Assembly: GCF_000213805.1 (NCBI RefSeq)
Contig: NC_015556.1
Coordinates: 2,480,001 to 2,544,000, forward strand
Length of the DNA stretch: 64,000 nt
Direction: 5' to 3'
Source: Pseudomonas fulva 12-X
GTDB taxonomy: Bacteria; Pseudomonadota; Gammaproteobacteria; Pseudomonadales; Pseudomonadaceae
This document shows, piece by piece, positions 1-10,493 of the stretch; position 1 is the first letter of the stretch, and each line of letters begins with the position of its first letter. The position numbers were made by a program, and so were the translations under genes. The notes beneath the pieces are model-generated. The model was given only the letters and a program-made list of their open reading frames with translations, was not told the DNA's origin and ran no database searches.

Positions 1-1202
1 ATCTCGGTGGCCTTGCCCTTGACCGACTGGCGCAGGGCCAGGGCGACGCGGGCGGCGGTCTGGGTGAGGTCTTCACCGAGTACGAACACCGCGTCGTGGC
101 TCTCGATGTCGCGCAGGGTCGGTACCGGCAGCGGGCCGTTCTGCAGCACGTCGCGGATCAGGCGAATGTTCGCCTGCTCGGCCGCGGCGATACCGGAGTA
201 GAAGTTGCCCGCGCCGACCAGCTCGCGCAGGGCGAAGTTACCCTCCAGGCTGGCACGCGGCGAACCGATGCCGATCACCTTGCGGCCCTTGAGCAGGGCG
301 GCGGCCTGATCCAGTGCAGCGTCCAGGCCCATCTTCATCTTGCTCAGCATCATCACCGGCTGACGCGGACGGTCTTCACGGTTGACGTAGCCATAGCCGA
401 AGCGGCCACGGTCGCACAGGAAGTACTGGTTCACCGAGCCGTTGAAGCGGTTCTCGATGCGGCGCACTTCGCCGTAGCGCTCACCCGGGCTGGTGTTGCA
501 GCCGCTGGAGCAGCCATGGCAGATGCTCGGGGCGAACTGCATGTCCCACTTGCGGTTGTAGCGCTCCGAGTGGGTCTTGTCGGTGAACACACCGGTCGGA
601 CAGACCTCGACCAGGTTGCCGGAGAACTCGCTTTCCAGGGTGCCGTCTTCGACGCGGCCGAAGTACACGTTGTCGTGGGCGCCGTAGACGCCCAGGTCGG
701 TGCCGCCGGCGTAATCCTTGTAGTAACGCACGCAGCGATAGCAGGCGATGCAGCGGTTCATCTCATGGGCGATGAACGGGCCGAGCTCCTGATTCTGGTG
801 AGTGCGCTTGCTGAACCGATAGCGACGGGCGTTGTGGCCGGTCATCACCGTCATGTCCTGCAGGTGGCAATGGCCGCCTTCCTCGCAGACCGGGCAGTCG
901 TGCGGGTGGTTGGTCATCAGCCACTCGACGACGCTCTTGCGAAAGGCCACGGCCTCTTCGTCGTCGATGGAGATCCAGCTGTTGTCGGTGGCCGGCGTCA
1001 TGCAGGACATGACCAGGCGGCCGCGCTTGTCGTTTTCGTCGGTGTACTGCTTCACCGCGCACTGGCGGCAGGCGCCAACGCTGCCGAGCGCCGGGTGCCA
1101 GCAGAAGTAGGGGATGTCGAGACCAAGGGACAGACAGGCCTGCAGCAGGTTGTCCGCACCATCGACTTCGAGATCTTTGCCGTCTACGTGGATAGTGGCC
1201 AT
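1..1202 (-). CDS. nuoG: NADH-quinone oxidoreductase subunit G (3' truncated by window edge)
   Basis: Iron-sulfur subunit of the peripheral arm of complex I, which passes electrons from the NuoF flavin toward NuoB. The protein begins [15 protein letters not shown] at the ATG whose complement is 1200-1202. About 400 residues are visible and the gene runs off the left edge. The N-terminal 2Fe-2S ferredoxin domain shows the C-x(11)-C-x2-C pattern ([18 protein letters not shown]). It is followed by the His-Cys cluster region [14 protein letters not shown], the [11 protein letters not shown] 4Fe-4S motif, and the start of the molybdopterin-oxidoreductase-like domain with CHGCSSGC. It lies 107 bp downstream of nuoF on the same strand, so it belongs to the nuo operon. 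Identification is firm; nothing can be said about the C-terminal half. Confidence 0.97.
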   Translation of the reverse strand, partial: MATIHVDGKDLEVDGADNLLQACLSLGLDIPYFCWHPALGSVGACRQCAVKQYTDENDKRGRLVMSCMTPATDNSWISIDDEEAVAFRKSVVEWLMTNHPHDCPVCEEGGHCHLQDMTVMTGHNARRYRFSKRTHQNQELGPFIAHEMNRCIACYRCVRYYKDYAGGTDLGVYGAHDNVYFGRVEDGTLESEFSGNLVEVCPTGVFTDKTHSERYNRKWDMQFAPSICHGCSSGCNTSPGERYGEVRRIENRFNGSVNQYFLCDRGRFGYGYVNREDRPRQPVMMLSKMKMGLDAALDQAAALLKGRKVIGIGSPRASLEGNFALRELVGAGNFYSGIAAAEQANIRLIRDVLQNGPLPVPTLRDIESHDAVFVLGEDLTQTAARVALALRQSVKGKATE

Positions 1203-1309
1203 TTTTCTTCAGTCTTCGTTTGCCCGCTCGAAAGCGGACGGGCTAAGGGAATTCTTGTCTTTGCCTGGGCCGGACGGCGCCATCGCGCCCACTCGTCCGG
1301 CCATCGGGC

Positions 1310-2671
1310 CTATACCGCGTGTGCCGCTACCGGCGGCTGCGGCGCAGTTGCGCCTACACCGGCTTCGAACTCTTCACGGAAATACTTGATCGCGCTGCCC
1401 AGTGGCTCCACGGCACCCGGTGCGTGAGCACAGAAGGTCTTGCCGGGGCCGAGGAAGTTGACCAGGCCGAGCAGGGTGTCGATATCCTCGCGGGTGCCCT
1501 GCTTGCGCTCCAGGGCACGGAGGATCTTCACGCTCCACGGCAGGCCGTCGCGGCACGGTGTGCACCAGCCACAGGACTCGCGGGCGAAGAACTCTTCCAT
1601 GTTGCGCAGCAGCGAAACCATGTTCACCGTGTTGTCGATGGCCAGGGCCAGGCCGGTACCCATGCGGGTGCCGACCTTGGCGATGCCGGCGGCGTACATG
1701 GAGGCCTCGAGGTGCTCGGGCAGCAGGAAACCGGTGCCGGCGCCGCCTGGCTGCCAGGCCTTGAGGGTGTAGCCGTCGCGCATGCCGCCGGCGTAGTCCT
1801 CGAACAGCTCGCGTGCGCTGATGCCGAACGGCAGCTCCCAGATCCCCGGGTTCTTGACCTTGCCGGAGAAGCCCATCAGCTTGGTGCCGTGGTCTTCGCT
1901 GCCTTCGCGGGCCAGGGATTTGTACCAGTCCACGCCGTTGCCGATGATCGACGGCACGTTGCACAGGGTCTCGACGTTGTTGACGCAGGTCGGCTTGCCC
2001 CACACGCCCACCGCAGCGGGGAAGGGCGGCTTGGCGCGCGGGTTGGCGCGACGGCCTTCCAGGGAGTTGATCAGCGCGGTTTCTTCACCGCAGATGTAAC
2101 GCCCGGCACCGGTGTGCACGAACAGCTCGAAATCGAAACCGCTGCCCAGGATGTTCTTGCCCAGCAGGCCGGCGGCCTTGGCTTCCTCGATGGCGCGGTT
2201 GAGGTTGGCGGCGGCGTCGACGTACTCGCCACGCAGGAAGATGTAGCCGCGGTAGGCCTTCAGGGCCCGGGCGCTGATCAGCATGCCTTCCACCAAGAGG
2301 TGCGGCAGCTGTTCCATCAGCATGCGGTCCTTCCAGGTGTTGGGTTCCATCTCGTCCGCGTTGCACAGGAGGTAACGGATGTTCAGCGATTCATCATTGG
2401 GCATCAGGCCCCACTTCACGCCGGTGGGGAAGCCCGCACCACCGCGGCCCTTGAGGCCGGAATCCTTGACCGTCTGCACGATGTCGGCCTGGGCCATCTC
2501 GGCCAAGGCCTTACGGGCGGCGGCATAACCGTTCTTCTGCTGGTATTCGTCGAGCCACACGGGCTGAGCGTCGTCGCGCAGGCGCCAGGTCAGCGGGTGA
2601 GTTTCTTCGCTGCGGGCGATGCGGTTGGCCGGGCCGAAGGAGGTCAGCAGGTTGGAGCTGCGGCTGATCAT
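1310..2671 (-). CDS. nuoF: NADH-quinone oxidoreductase subunit F (NADH/FMN-binding)
   Basis: Subunit that oxidises NADH with FMN and starts electron flow into complex I. The chosen start gives [17 protein letters not shown], 453 aa. A longer in-frame extension reads through nuoE in another frame and has no merit. The ATG overlaps the nuoE stop by 4 nt (ATGA at 2668-2671), which implies translational coupling. The glycine-rich [10 protein letters not shown] motif of the FMN/NADH site is present near the N-terminus. The C-terminal 4Fe-4S motif SCGWCTPCR with a distal FCAHAPG cysteine is intact. Length and motifs are normal for the family. The protein acts on the cytoplasmic face of the inner membrane together with NuoE and NuoG. 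Confidence 0.97.
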   Translation of the reverse strand: MISRSSNLLTSFGPANRIARSEETHPLTWRLRDDAQPVWLDEYQQKNGYAAARKALAEMAQADIVQTVKDSGLKGRGGAGFPTGVKWGLMPNDESLNIRYLLCNADEMEPNTWKDRMLMEQLPHLLVEGMLISARALKAYRGYIFLRGEYVDAAANLNRAIEEAKAAGLLGKNILGSGFDFELFVHTGAGRYICGEETALINSLEGRRANPRAKPPFPAAVGVWGKPTCVNNVETLCNVPSIIGNGVDWYKSLAREGSEDHGTKLMGFSGKVKNPGIWELPFGISARELFEDYAGGMRDGYTLKAWQPGGAGTGFLLPEHLEASMYAAGIAKVGTRMGTGLALAIDNTVNMVSLLRNMEEFFARESCGWCTPCRDGLPWSVKILRALERKQGTREDIDTLLGLVNFLGPGKTFCAHAPGAVEPLGSAIKYFREEFEAGVGATAPQPPVAAHAV

Positions 2672-3159
2672 TGGAAGTTCTCCAGCAGTTGCGCCACGCC
2701 TTCGGGCTGCACGTCGCCAAAGGTTTCGTCGTCGATCATCATCGCCGGCGCCTTGTCGCAGTTGCCCAGGCAGCACACCGGCAGCAGGGTGAAGCGGCCG
2801 TCAGCGGTGGTCTGACCGGGCACGATGCCCAGTTCGGCCTTGATGCTGCCGAGCACGCTCTCGTGGCCACCGATGAAGCAGGTCATGCTGTCGCACACAC
2901 GGATGATGTGGCGGCCGACGGGCTGGCGGAAAATCTGGCTGTAGAAGGTGGCGACACCTTCGACGTCGCTGGCCGGGATGCCGAGAATCGCGCCGATGGC
3001 ATCGGCGGCGCCGTCCGGCACCCAGCCGCGTTCCTTCTGCACGATCTTCAGGGCTTCGATGGACGCCGCACGCGGGTCCTCGTAGTGGTGCATCTCGTGC
3101 TCGATGGCGGAGCGCTCGGTTTCACTGAGGGCGAAACGGTCGGTCTGAATCATGTTCAT
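2668..3159 (-). CDS. nuoE: NADH-quinone oxidoreductase subunit E
   Basis: Thioredoxin-fold 2Fe-2S subunit of the complex I NADH-dehydrogenase module, 163 aa. The 2Fe-2S ligands are visible as CDSMTC (first pair) and CCLGNC near the C-terminus. The start at 3159 (MNMIQTDRF) is preceded by GAGGAG seven bases upstream, which favours it over the internal ATG two codons later. Ten bases separate it from the nuoCD stop, and its own stop overlaps the nuoF start, so nuoC/D-E-F are tightly packed. The call is unambiguous. Confidence 0.96.
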   Translation of the reverse strand: MNMIQTDRFALSETERSAIEHEMHHYEDPRAASIEALKIVQKERGWVPDGAADAIGAILGIPASDVEGVATFYSQIFRQPVGRHIIRVCDSMTCFIGGHESVLGSIKAELGIVPGQTTADGRFTLLPVCCLGNCDKAPAMMIDDETFGDVQPEGVAQLLENFQ

Positions 3160-3169
3160 GGTGTTCTCC

Positions 3170-4969
<1,800 letters not shown>

Positions 4970-5011
4970 TCAACGGTGAGAGTGAGTCCGGCTTTTATAA
5001 GCAGGCAGGAC

Positions 5012-5689
5012 TCAGACTTCGTCAGGGGAACGCAGGTTGGTAACCGCAATACGCTGTTCGCGGCGCTGTTCTTTCTGGGACGGCATCTCGGCGCGGTAAA
5101 CGCCTTGATCGCCAACGACCCAGGACAGCGGGCGGCGCTCCTGACCGATGGACTCCTGCAGCAGCATCAAGCCTTGCAGGAACGCCTCGGGACGGGGCGG
5201 GCAACCGGGAATGTAGACGTCGACGGGAAGGAACTTGTCGACACCCTGAACGACCGAGTAGATGTCGTACATGCCGCCGGAATTGGCGCACGAGCCCATG
5301 GAAATGACCCACTTGGGTTCCAGCATCTGCTCATAGAGACGCTGGATGACCGGGGCCATCTTGATGAAGCAGGTGCCGGCAATGACCATGAAGTCGGCCT
5401 GGCGTGGGGATGCACGGATAACTTCGGCACCGAATCGCGCAACGTCGTGCGGCGCGGTGAAGGCGGTGGTCATTTCCACGTAGCAGCAGGACAAGCCGAA
5501 GTTGTACGGCCACAGGGAGTTCTTGCGACCCCAGTTAACCGCACCACTGAGAACATCCGAGAGTTTCCCCATGTAGATGTTCTTGTGGACTTCGTCTTCC
5601 AGCTGTTGGTCGGTTACGACCTCCCGCTTGCCGATCGGGTATTGCTCGTTGGGAGCATCCGGATCGATCCGAGTGAGTTTGTATTGCAT
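5012..5689 (-). CDS. nuoB: NADH-quinone oxidoreductase subunit B
   Basis: Subunit carrying the terminal 4Fe-4S cluster N2, next to the quinone site of complex I. Cysteine ligands appear as the vicinal pair in LSCCYVEM, in GSCANSGG and in PGCPPRPE. The ATG at 5689 ([13 protein letters not shown], 225 aa) was chosen over an in-frame TTG two codons upstream because GAGG sits at good spacing before the ATG and the length matches the family. It begins 10 bp after the nuoA stop. Confidence 0.97.
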   Translation of the reverse strand: MQYKLTRIDPDAPNEQYPIGKREVVTDQQLEDEVHKNIYMGKLSDVLSGAVNWGRKNSLWPYNFGLSCCYVEMTTAFTAPHDVARFGAEVIRASPRQADFMVIAGTCFIKMAPVIQRLYEQMLEPKWVISMGSCANSGGMYDIYSVVQGVDKFLPVDVYIPGCPPRPEAFLQGLMLLQESIGQERRPLSWVVGDQGVYRAEMPSQKEQRREQRIAVTNLRSPDEV

Positions 5690-5699
5690 CGCCAAAGCC

Positions 5700-6113
5700 T
5701 CATTGTTTCAGCTTCGCCTGCCGAGCCTTACGACTCTCGGGTGCCCAATCCAGCGCACCGATACGCCAAAGGTAGACAAGACCTGCCAACAGAATGTTTA
5801 TGAAAACGGCTGCTTCGATGAAGCCGGCCCAGCCGCTTTCGCGAACGGAGACGGCCCAGGCGAAGAGAAAGAGGGCTTCGACGTCGAAGATCACGAAGAG
5901 CATCGCGACCAGATAGAATTTGGCGGACAGGCGCAGGCGTGCGCTGCCGGTGGGAAGCATGCCCGATTCGAAGGGCTCATTCTTGCTACGCCCCCAGGCT
6001 TTGCTGCCCAGCAGGCTGGAGACGCCCATCATGAAGGCACAAAGGCCAACGACGCCCAGCAGAAAAACGGCCAACGCCCAGTTATGGGACAGGGAACTGC
6101 TTGCTTCCAGCAT
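5700..6113 (-). CDS. nuoA: NADH-quinone oxidoreductase subunit A
   Basis: First gene of the nuo operon. It encodes a 137-aa integral membrane subunit with three hydrophobic segments: around [37 protein letters not shown] and [16 protein letters not shown]. The acidic [11 protein letters not shown] segment is the conserved NuoA signature, and the [16 protein letters not shown] loop is also typical. A GAGGAG ribosome-binding site precedes the ATG. Transcription of the operon should start in the AT-rich stretch upstream. Confidence 0.96.
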   Translation of the reverse strand: MLEASSSLSHNWALAVFLLGVVGLCAFMMGVSSLLGSKAWGRSKNEPFESGMLPTGSARLRLSAKFYLVAMLFVIFDVEALFLFAWAVSVRESGWAGFIEAAVFINILLAGLVYLWRIGALDWAPESRKARQAKLKQ

Positions 6114-6470
6114 GCCGGGGCTCCTCAGGCAAGGAACGGCTTAACGCACGATTTAAAATTATGGCAAGGCATAAAACGCCTTGAATCAATTCGCATAATG
6201 TTATGCCTGTATGTGGTGTAAGTAAATTTTTCAGCACAAAAAAATAATAAAAAGTCGCATGCCTGCAAACGGCGAGTTTTCAGAAAGCCACGCAAATCAA
6301 GGAGCTACAAAATAAGGTGCGCACTTCGAGCGTGCGGCTAGTTGTATGTAGTGAAAATGCAATTGCGCTTCAATAGGAACAAATATCATTTGCATATTTG
6401 CTCCAGCTCATTGTGCTCAGGCCTGCCCAATGACTATAGCCAGCAAACTCATGGTCATTTAGTTATCAAT
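6114..6470 (-). promoter_or_regulatory. nuo operon upstream region
   Basis: A 357-bp stretch without a gene between nuoA and the aceA terminator. It is strikingly AT-rich for this window, especially 6150-6350. It must hold the nuo promoter. On the minus strand one weak sigma70-like pair (TTTACT, 17 bp, TAACAT) can be read in the 6190-6230 area, but I would not rely on it. No clear ANR/FNR box (TTGAT-N4-ATCAA) was found. No small ORF with a ribosome-binding site is convincing here. Confidence 0.5.
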
Positions 6471-6497
6471 AAAAAAGCCCCGGCATCGCTGCCGGGG
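6471..6497 (-). terminator. Rho-independent terminator of aceA
   Basis: Read on the minus strand, an 8-bp GC stem (CCCCGGCA / TGCCGGGG, loop TCGC or its complement) is followed directly by a run of six T. It lies 39 bp after the aceA stop and separates aceA from the nuo promoter region. Confidence 0.9.
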
Positions 6498-6535
6498 CCG
6501 AGGCTCGAAACATGCGTCAGGGCGGGTGCCGGTTC

Positions 6536-8131
6536 TCAGTGGAACTGGTTCATGGTGTTGTCCTTGCCGCCGGCTTTGAGTGCGGCTTCTCCGGCGAAGT
6601 ATTCCTTGTGGTTGTCGCCGATGTCCGAGCCCGCCATGTTCTGGTGCTTGACGCAGGCGATACCCTGACGGATTTCCTGGCGCTGCACGCCCTTGACGTA
6701 GGCCAGCATGCCCAGGTCGGCGAAGTAGCCCTTGGCCAGGTTGTCGGTGGAAAGCGCGGCGGTGTGGTAGGTCGGCAGGGTGATCAGGTGGTGGAAGATG
6801 CCGGCATTGGCCGATCCGTCGCGCTGGAAGGTGCGGATCTTCTCGTCGGCAACCTGGGCCAGTTCGGTTTCGTCGTACTCGGCGCTCATCAGCTTGGCGC
6901 GGTCGTAGGCCGATACATCCTTGCCCTCGGCGACGAAGGCATCGAACACCTGCTGGCGGAAGCTCAGGGTCCAGTTGAACGACGGGCTGTTGTTGTAGAC
7001 CAGTTTGGCATTGGGGATGACTTCGCGCACGCGATCTACCATGGCCTTGATCTGGCCGACATGGGGCTTCTCGGTCTCGATCCAGATCATGTCTGCGCCG
7101 TTCTGCAGCGAGGTGATGCTGTCCAGTACGCAGCGATCCTCGCCGGTACCCTTGCGGAACTGGAACAGGTTGGACGGCAGGCGTTTGGGGCGCAGCAGCT
7201 TGCCTTCGCGGTTGATCACCACGTCGCCGTTCTTCAGCTCGGCCGGGCTGATTTCGTCGCAATCCAGGAACGAGTTGTATTGATCACCCAGGTCGCCCGG
7301 CTCGCTGGTCACGGCGATCTGCTTGGTGAGGCCGGCACCCAGAGAATCGGTACGGGCGACGATCACGCCGTCGTCCACGCCCAGTTCGAGGAAGGCGTAG
7401 CGTACCGCGTTGATCTTGGCGAGGAAGTCGGCATGGGGCACGGTGACCTTGCCGTCCTGGTGGCCGCACTGCTTCTCGTCGGAGACCTGGTTCTCGATCT
7501 GGATACAGCAGGCGCCGGCTTCGATCATCTTCTTGGCGAGCAGGTAGGTGGCCTCGGGGTTGCCGAAACCGGCATCGATGTCGGCGATGATCGGCACCAC
7601 GTGGGTTTCGAAATTGTCGATCTGCGCCTGGATCTCGCTCTGCTTGGCGCGGTCCCCCGATTCGCGAGCGGCGTCGAGGGCGCTGAACAGCAAATCCAGC
7701 TCGCGGGCATCGGCCTGGCGCAGGAAGGTGTACAGCTCTTCGATCAGCGCGGCGACCGCAGTCTTCTCGTGCATCGACTGATCCGGCAGCGGGCCGAAGT
7801 CGGAGCGCAGCGCGGCGATCATCCAGCCGGACAGATAGAGGTAACGCTTGTTGGTGGTCTTCAGGTGCTTCTTGATGGAGATCAGCTTCTGCTGGCCGAT
7901 GAAACCGTGCCAGCAGCCCAGCGACTGGGTGTAGACAGACGAGTCGGCATCGTACTCGGCCATGTCCTTGCGCATGATGGCGGCGGTGTACTTGGCGATA
8001 TCCAGGCCGGTCTTGAAGCGGTTCTGGGCGCGCATACGAGCGACGGATTCCGGGTTGATCGCGCTCCAGCTGTTGCCAGCGGCTTCTTTCAGGGCGGTAA
8101 CGGCTTTGATGTCGTTTTCGTAAGCTGACAT
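6536..8131 (-). CDS. aceA: Isocitrate lyase
   Basis: Glyoxylate-shunt enzyme that splits isocitrate into succinate and glyoxylate. It lets the cell grow on acetate or fatty acids by bypassing the CO2-releasing TCA steps. The 531-aa length is that of the Pseudomonas isocitrate lyase, longer than the E. coli type. The catalytic loop KQCGHQDGKV is intact, as are the long-form segments IWIETEKPHVGQIK and NNSPSFNWT. The ATG at 8131 (MSAYENDIKAV) is preferred to the in-frame TTG two codons upstream. The gene is monocistronic, with its own terminator and a 467-bp upstream region holding a candidate carbon-regulator site. Confidence 0.97.
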   Translation of the reverse strand: MSAYENDIKAVTALKEAAGNSWSAINPESVARMRAQNRFKTGLDIAKYTAAIMRKDMAEYDADSSVYTQSLGCWHGFIGQQKLISIKKHLKTTNKRYLYLSGWMIAALRSDFGPLPDQSMHEKTAVAALIEELYTFLRQADARELDLLFSALDAARESGDRAKQSEIQAQIDNFETHVVPIIADIDAGFGNPEATYLLAKKMIEAGACCIQIENQVSDEKQCGHQDGKVTVPHADFLAKINAVRYAFLELGVDDGVIVARTDSLGAGLTKQIAVTSEPGDLGDQYNSFLDCDEISPAELKNGDVVINREGKLLRPKRLPSNLFQFRKGTGEDRCVLDSITSLQNGADMIWIETEKPHVGQIKAMVDRVREVIPNAKLVYNNSPSFNWTLSFRQQVFDAFVAEGKDVSAYDRAKLMSAEYDETELAQVADEKIRTFQRDGSANAGIFHHLITLPTYHTAALSTDNLAKGYFADLGMLAYVKGVQRQEIRQGIACVKHQNMAGSDIGDNHKEYFAGEAALKAGGKDNTMNQFH

Positions 8132-8598
8132 GGTCAATCCTTCAAGTATGTGTTGGGGCGAACACCAGTCGTGCGCACAGGCGCACGGCTCGGCGCGAGC
8201 TCACCGCAGACGTTGAGGGGAAACCGGAATGAGGAGGGCCGTAGCCGGGTGGACGAAGCGCATCGTGTGCTCGCTGCCGGGTAGGCGAGCGGTGGTGCGT
8301 GCAGGCCCGTGGACGCCCTTGGCACCGTGCAACTCGATACGTGAAACGCTTCCCCGTCCCTCAGGACAACCTCGTTCCAGTCGCCATCTCGTCGAGCTGC
8401 CTTGTGGGCGTAACAACACGAATCGATCCCTGCGGTAAGCGGAGACTGACCCGGAGGTTCCGTTTCCAGAACCCCTGATTAGCGGGAGCGAGGCCATCAT
8501 GCGACCGACGAAAATGTTCGTCAATCGTTTTTGTAGTGTTTTTTTAGGAGTACTACATAAGTCTTAGATCGACCGTATGGTCACGTTTTACGGGGCTT
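8132..8598. other. aceA upstream region without a supported gene
   Basis: 467 bp between aceA and the secretin-N-domain gene. The part nearest aceA (8132-8490) shows no gene I trust: the open frames there lack ribosome-binding sites and look like compositional artefacts. It would become a 5' leader of about 360 nt if the candidate promoter listed at 8496-8557 is right. The far end (8510-8580) is AT-rich and carries paired TGTAGT/ACTACA half-sites. Confidence 0.5.
8496..8557 (-). promoter_or_regulatory. Candidate aceA promoter with TGTAGT-N14-ACTACA operator
   Basis: On the minus strand TTGACG (8519-8524) and CATGAT (8496-8501) are 17 bp apart, a plausible sigma70 promoter facing aceA. Immediately upstream of the -35 lie the inverted half-sites TGTAGT (8532-8537) and ACTACA (8552-8557), 14 bp apart. 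RccR, the KDPG-responsive RpiR-type regulator of glyoxylate-shunt genes in Pseudomonas, is known to use TGTAGT/ACTACA half-sites with varying spacers. I am not certain that this spacer matches a reported class. The half-sites are seen; the regulator assignment is inference. Confidence 0.5.
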
Positions 8599-9423
8599 TC
8601 AGTCGATCACCTCGACCTTCACGCGCATGCTCATGTCGTCGCGGCCTTCGGTCGAGTAGCGGCGCAGAACGCCACTGCGGTCGGCCTGGCTCTGCTCGCT
8701 GCTGCCGCCGATGGTGATCCACTCGCCGAGCCTGCCGCTGACCCGGGTGTCGGCCTGCCGTATGTCGATCAAGCCGGGTTGCTGCTGGCTGATCCGGTCA
8801 CGATTGCTGCTGATGTCCAGGTGCACGATGTCACCGGCCAGGCTGGCGGTGACGTAGAAACCCTGGGTGACGTTGCGGTACTCGGTGTTGTTGTACACCT
8901 GGCCGTAAGGGCCGCGGCTGCTGGTGGTCACCGGCACGCTCTGGCCAACCTGGATCAGCGCCGGGTAACCCTCGCTGGTCTGCACCTGCTGCGTGCCGCC
9001 GCCACGGCTGTCGGTGCTGCGGCGAATGATGCGCGCCTGGTCGCGACCGTCGACTTCGCCACGGCCGATTTCCACGCGGCCATTGCCGGCGCTGATGCTG
9101 CCGTCGACCCCGTAACCCCGATCGTCGCGGTAGGTCGATTCGCTGGTGTCGACGCTGATCAGCAAGCGCCGCGGCTGGGTGTCGAGCTGGCCGAGCAGGG
9201 CGCGCACCTCCTCGATCTTCGCCGGCGGCGCATTGACGATCAGCTGGTTGCCGTAGGCGCTTACCCGCCCGTCGTTGCCCAGTGCAGACTGCACCACGGG
9301 CAGCAGGTCGCCTGCGGTGCGGTAGTTGAGTGGAATGACTTCGGTGGCGGCCAGCGCCGAGAGGCTGAGCGCGAGCAGGGCGGCGCCGAGTAAATGTCGC
9401 TTCATGGCAAGAAATCTCTTCAT
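8599..9423 (-). CDS. Secretin N-terminal-domain protein (exported, orphan)
   Basis: 274 aa from the first ATG, which overlaps the previous stop by 4 nt. An internal ATG at 9405 (MKRHLLGAALLALSLSALAAT) gives a cleaner Sec signal peptide and may be the true start. The mature N-terminus (about residues 30-95) resembles the N1/STN-type domain of type II/III secretins: TAGDLLPVVQSALG, followed by YGNQLIVNAPPAKIEEV and LLGQLDTQPRRLLISVD. The C-terminal secretin barrel is absent, so it is not a pore by itself. The middle is rich in Gly, Arg and Ser. It is probably periplasmic. A homologue sits at the same place in other pseudomonads as I recall; function unknown. Confidence 0.7.
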   Translation of the reverse strand: MKRFLAMKRHLLGAALLALSLSALAATEVIPLNYRTAGDLLPVVQSALGNDGRVSAYGNQLIVNAPPAKIEEVRALLGQLDTQPRRLLISVDTSESTYRDDRGYGVDGSISAGNGRVEIGRGEVDGRDQARIIRRSTDSRGGGTQQVQTSEGYPALIQVGQSVPVTTSSRGPYGQVYNNTEYRNVTQGFYVTASLAGDIVHLDISSNRDRISQQQPGLIDIRQADTRVSGRLGEWITIGGSSEQSQADRSGVLRRYSTEGRDDMSMRVKVEVID

Positions 9424-10034
9424 AGCAGAAAACTTCGCAAGTCAGGATCGGTGATGCTGGTATCCCAGGTCTGGTCGAATAGCCGCTGCAACTGGCGAAC
9501 ACGGGCGGCGTCCTGGTAATTCGCATAGCCGCCGAACTGATCCGGCTCCGGGCGCATCATCAGGCCCTGGTCGTCAGCCAGCAGAAAGGCGCCCTCGGGA
9601 ACAGGGTAATCAGGATGACAGCGGCGAATGTGCAGGTGGCTGGACAGTTTTCGCGACAGGGCGATGAGTCGGTGCCCGTCACGAACCGCGCGGCTGCTGT
9701 CGCACACCAAGATGCGCAGGCTGCTGTGGCGATGGCGCAACAGAAAATTGCTGCAGGCCGCGTGAATGCTGCTGTGGTGGTAGAGCCAGGGTTCGAGATC
9801 GGGGCTATAGAGGCACAGCGTGCGCCTGGCCTGCTGCATCATCGCCAGGGCGTGGCTGCGAGCCTGGTCGGGCAGGCTGAAACGCTGCATGGCCGACTCG
9901 CTGCCGAGCACGAAGGGTGCCGGCTCCCAGGCGGCCGGCTGCGGCAGGGGGCTGTCCGGATTGTGCAGGGTGAAACGCCCGGGCGACTCGAACTCGATGG
10001 GCTCGAGATCGGCGGGCGTGTGTTCGTCGTTCAT
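9420..10034 (-). CDS. Conserved hypothetical protein, PLD-like/DUF7931 type
   Basis: 204-aa soluble protein without a signal peptide. The central part (LRILVCDSSRAVRDGHRLIALSRKLSSHLHIRRCHPDYPVPEGAFLLADDQGLMMRPEPD) resembles the phospholipase-D-like fold of DUF7931 proteins, which older annotations wrongly label as acetyltransferase-associated. No complete HxKxxxxD motif is visible, so enzymatic activity is doubtful. It sits between a GNAT gene (36 bp upstream) and the secretin-N gene (4-nt overlap), forming a roxA-GNAT-DUF7931-secretinN run on the minus strand. The role is unknown; the family call rests on recollection and deserves moderate trust. Confidence 0.6.
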   Translation of the reverse strand: MNDEHTPADLEPIEFESPGRFTLHNPDSPLPQPAAWEPAPFVLGSESAMQRFSLPDQARSHALAMMQQARRTLCLYSPDLEPWLYHHSSIHAACSNFLLRHRHSSLRILVCDSSRAVRDGHRLIALSRKLSSHLHIRRCHPDYPVPEGAFLLADDQGLMMRPEPDQFGGYANYQDAARVRQLQRLFDQTWDTSITDPDLRSFLL

Positions 10035-10070
10035 GCTGACCTCTGTGGCACCGGTGTGCCACGGCTGAGA

Positions 10071-10493
10071 TCAGCTGCTGCGCACCATGTCGACGTGAGG
10101 GATACCGGCTTCCAGGTACTCCTCGCTCACTACAGTGAAGCCCAGCTTTTCATAGAACGGCGTCGCCTGCACCTGGGCGCTGAGCATTTGCTGGCTCAGG
10201 CCACGTTTTTCCGCTTCGGCGATCACCGCCTGCAGCAGGGCTTCGCCGACCTTCAGGCCGCGCCAGTCCTTGAGCACCGCTACCCGGCCGATCTGGCCGT
10301 CGGCGAGCAGGCGCGCCGTACCGATCGGGTAGTCGCCTTCACAGGCGAGAAAATGCACGGCATCACTGTCTTCGGCGTCCCATTCCAGTTCAGGCGGCAC
10401 GGCCTGTTCAGCGACGAAGACGGTTTCGCGGATGCGATGCAGCTCTTCGTAATCCTTGTGCCAGTCGGCGATGCGTACGTGCAGGTCATTCAT
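10071..10493 (-). CDS. GNAT-family N-acetyltransferase
   Basis: 140 aa. It shows the GNAT acetyl-CoA motif A (IGRVAVLKDWRGLKVGEALL, with the R-G-x-x-x-G/A loop) around residues 75-95 and a C-terminal FYEKLGF motif B. It resembles the ElaA/YjcF-like subgroup; the substrate cannot be told. The ATG at 10493 overlaps the roxA stop by 8 nt, and an upstream TTG is less likely. Tight coupling to roxA suggests co-translation with the ribosomal oxygenase, but whether the acetyltransferase also acts on the translation machinery is only a guess. Confidence 0.82.
   Translation of the reverse strand: MNDLHVRIADWHKDYEELHRIRETVFVAEQAVPPELEWDAEDSDAVHFLACEGDYPIGTARLLADGQIGRVAVLKDWRGLKVGEALLQAVIAEAEKRGLSQQMLSAQVQATPFYEKLGFTVVSEEYLEAGIPHVDMVRSS

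Noticed and set aside
96..1427. 443-aa plus-strand open frame opposite nuoG
   Set aside because: Antisense artefact of high GC; nuoG is certain on the other strand and this frame has no ribosome-binding site or recognisable domain.
8201..8524. 107-aa minus-strand frame upstream of aceA
   Set aside because: No ribosome-binding site, no family resemblance, and it overlaps the candidate aceA promoter.
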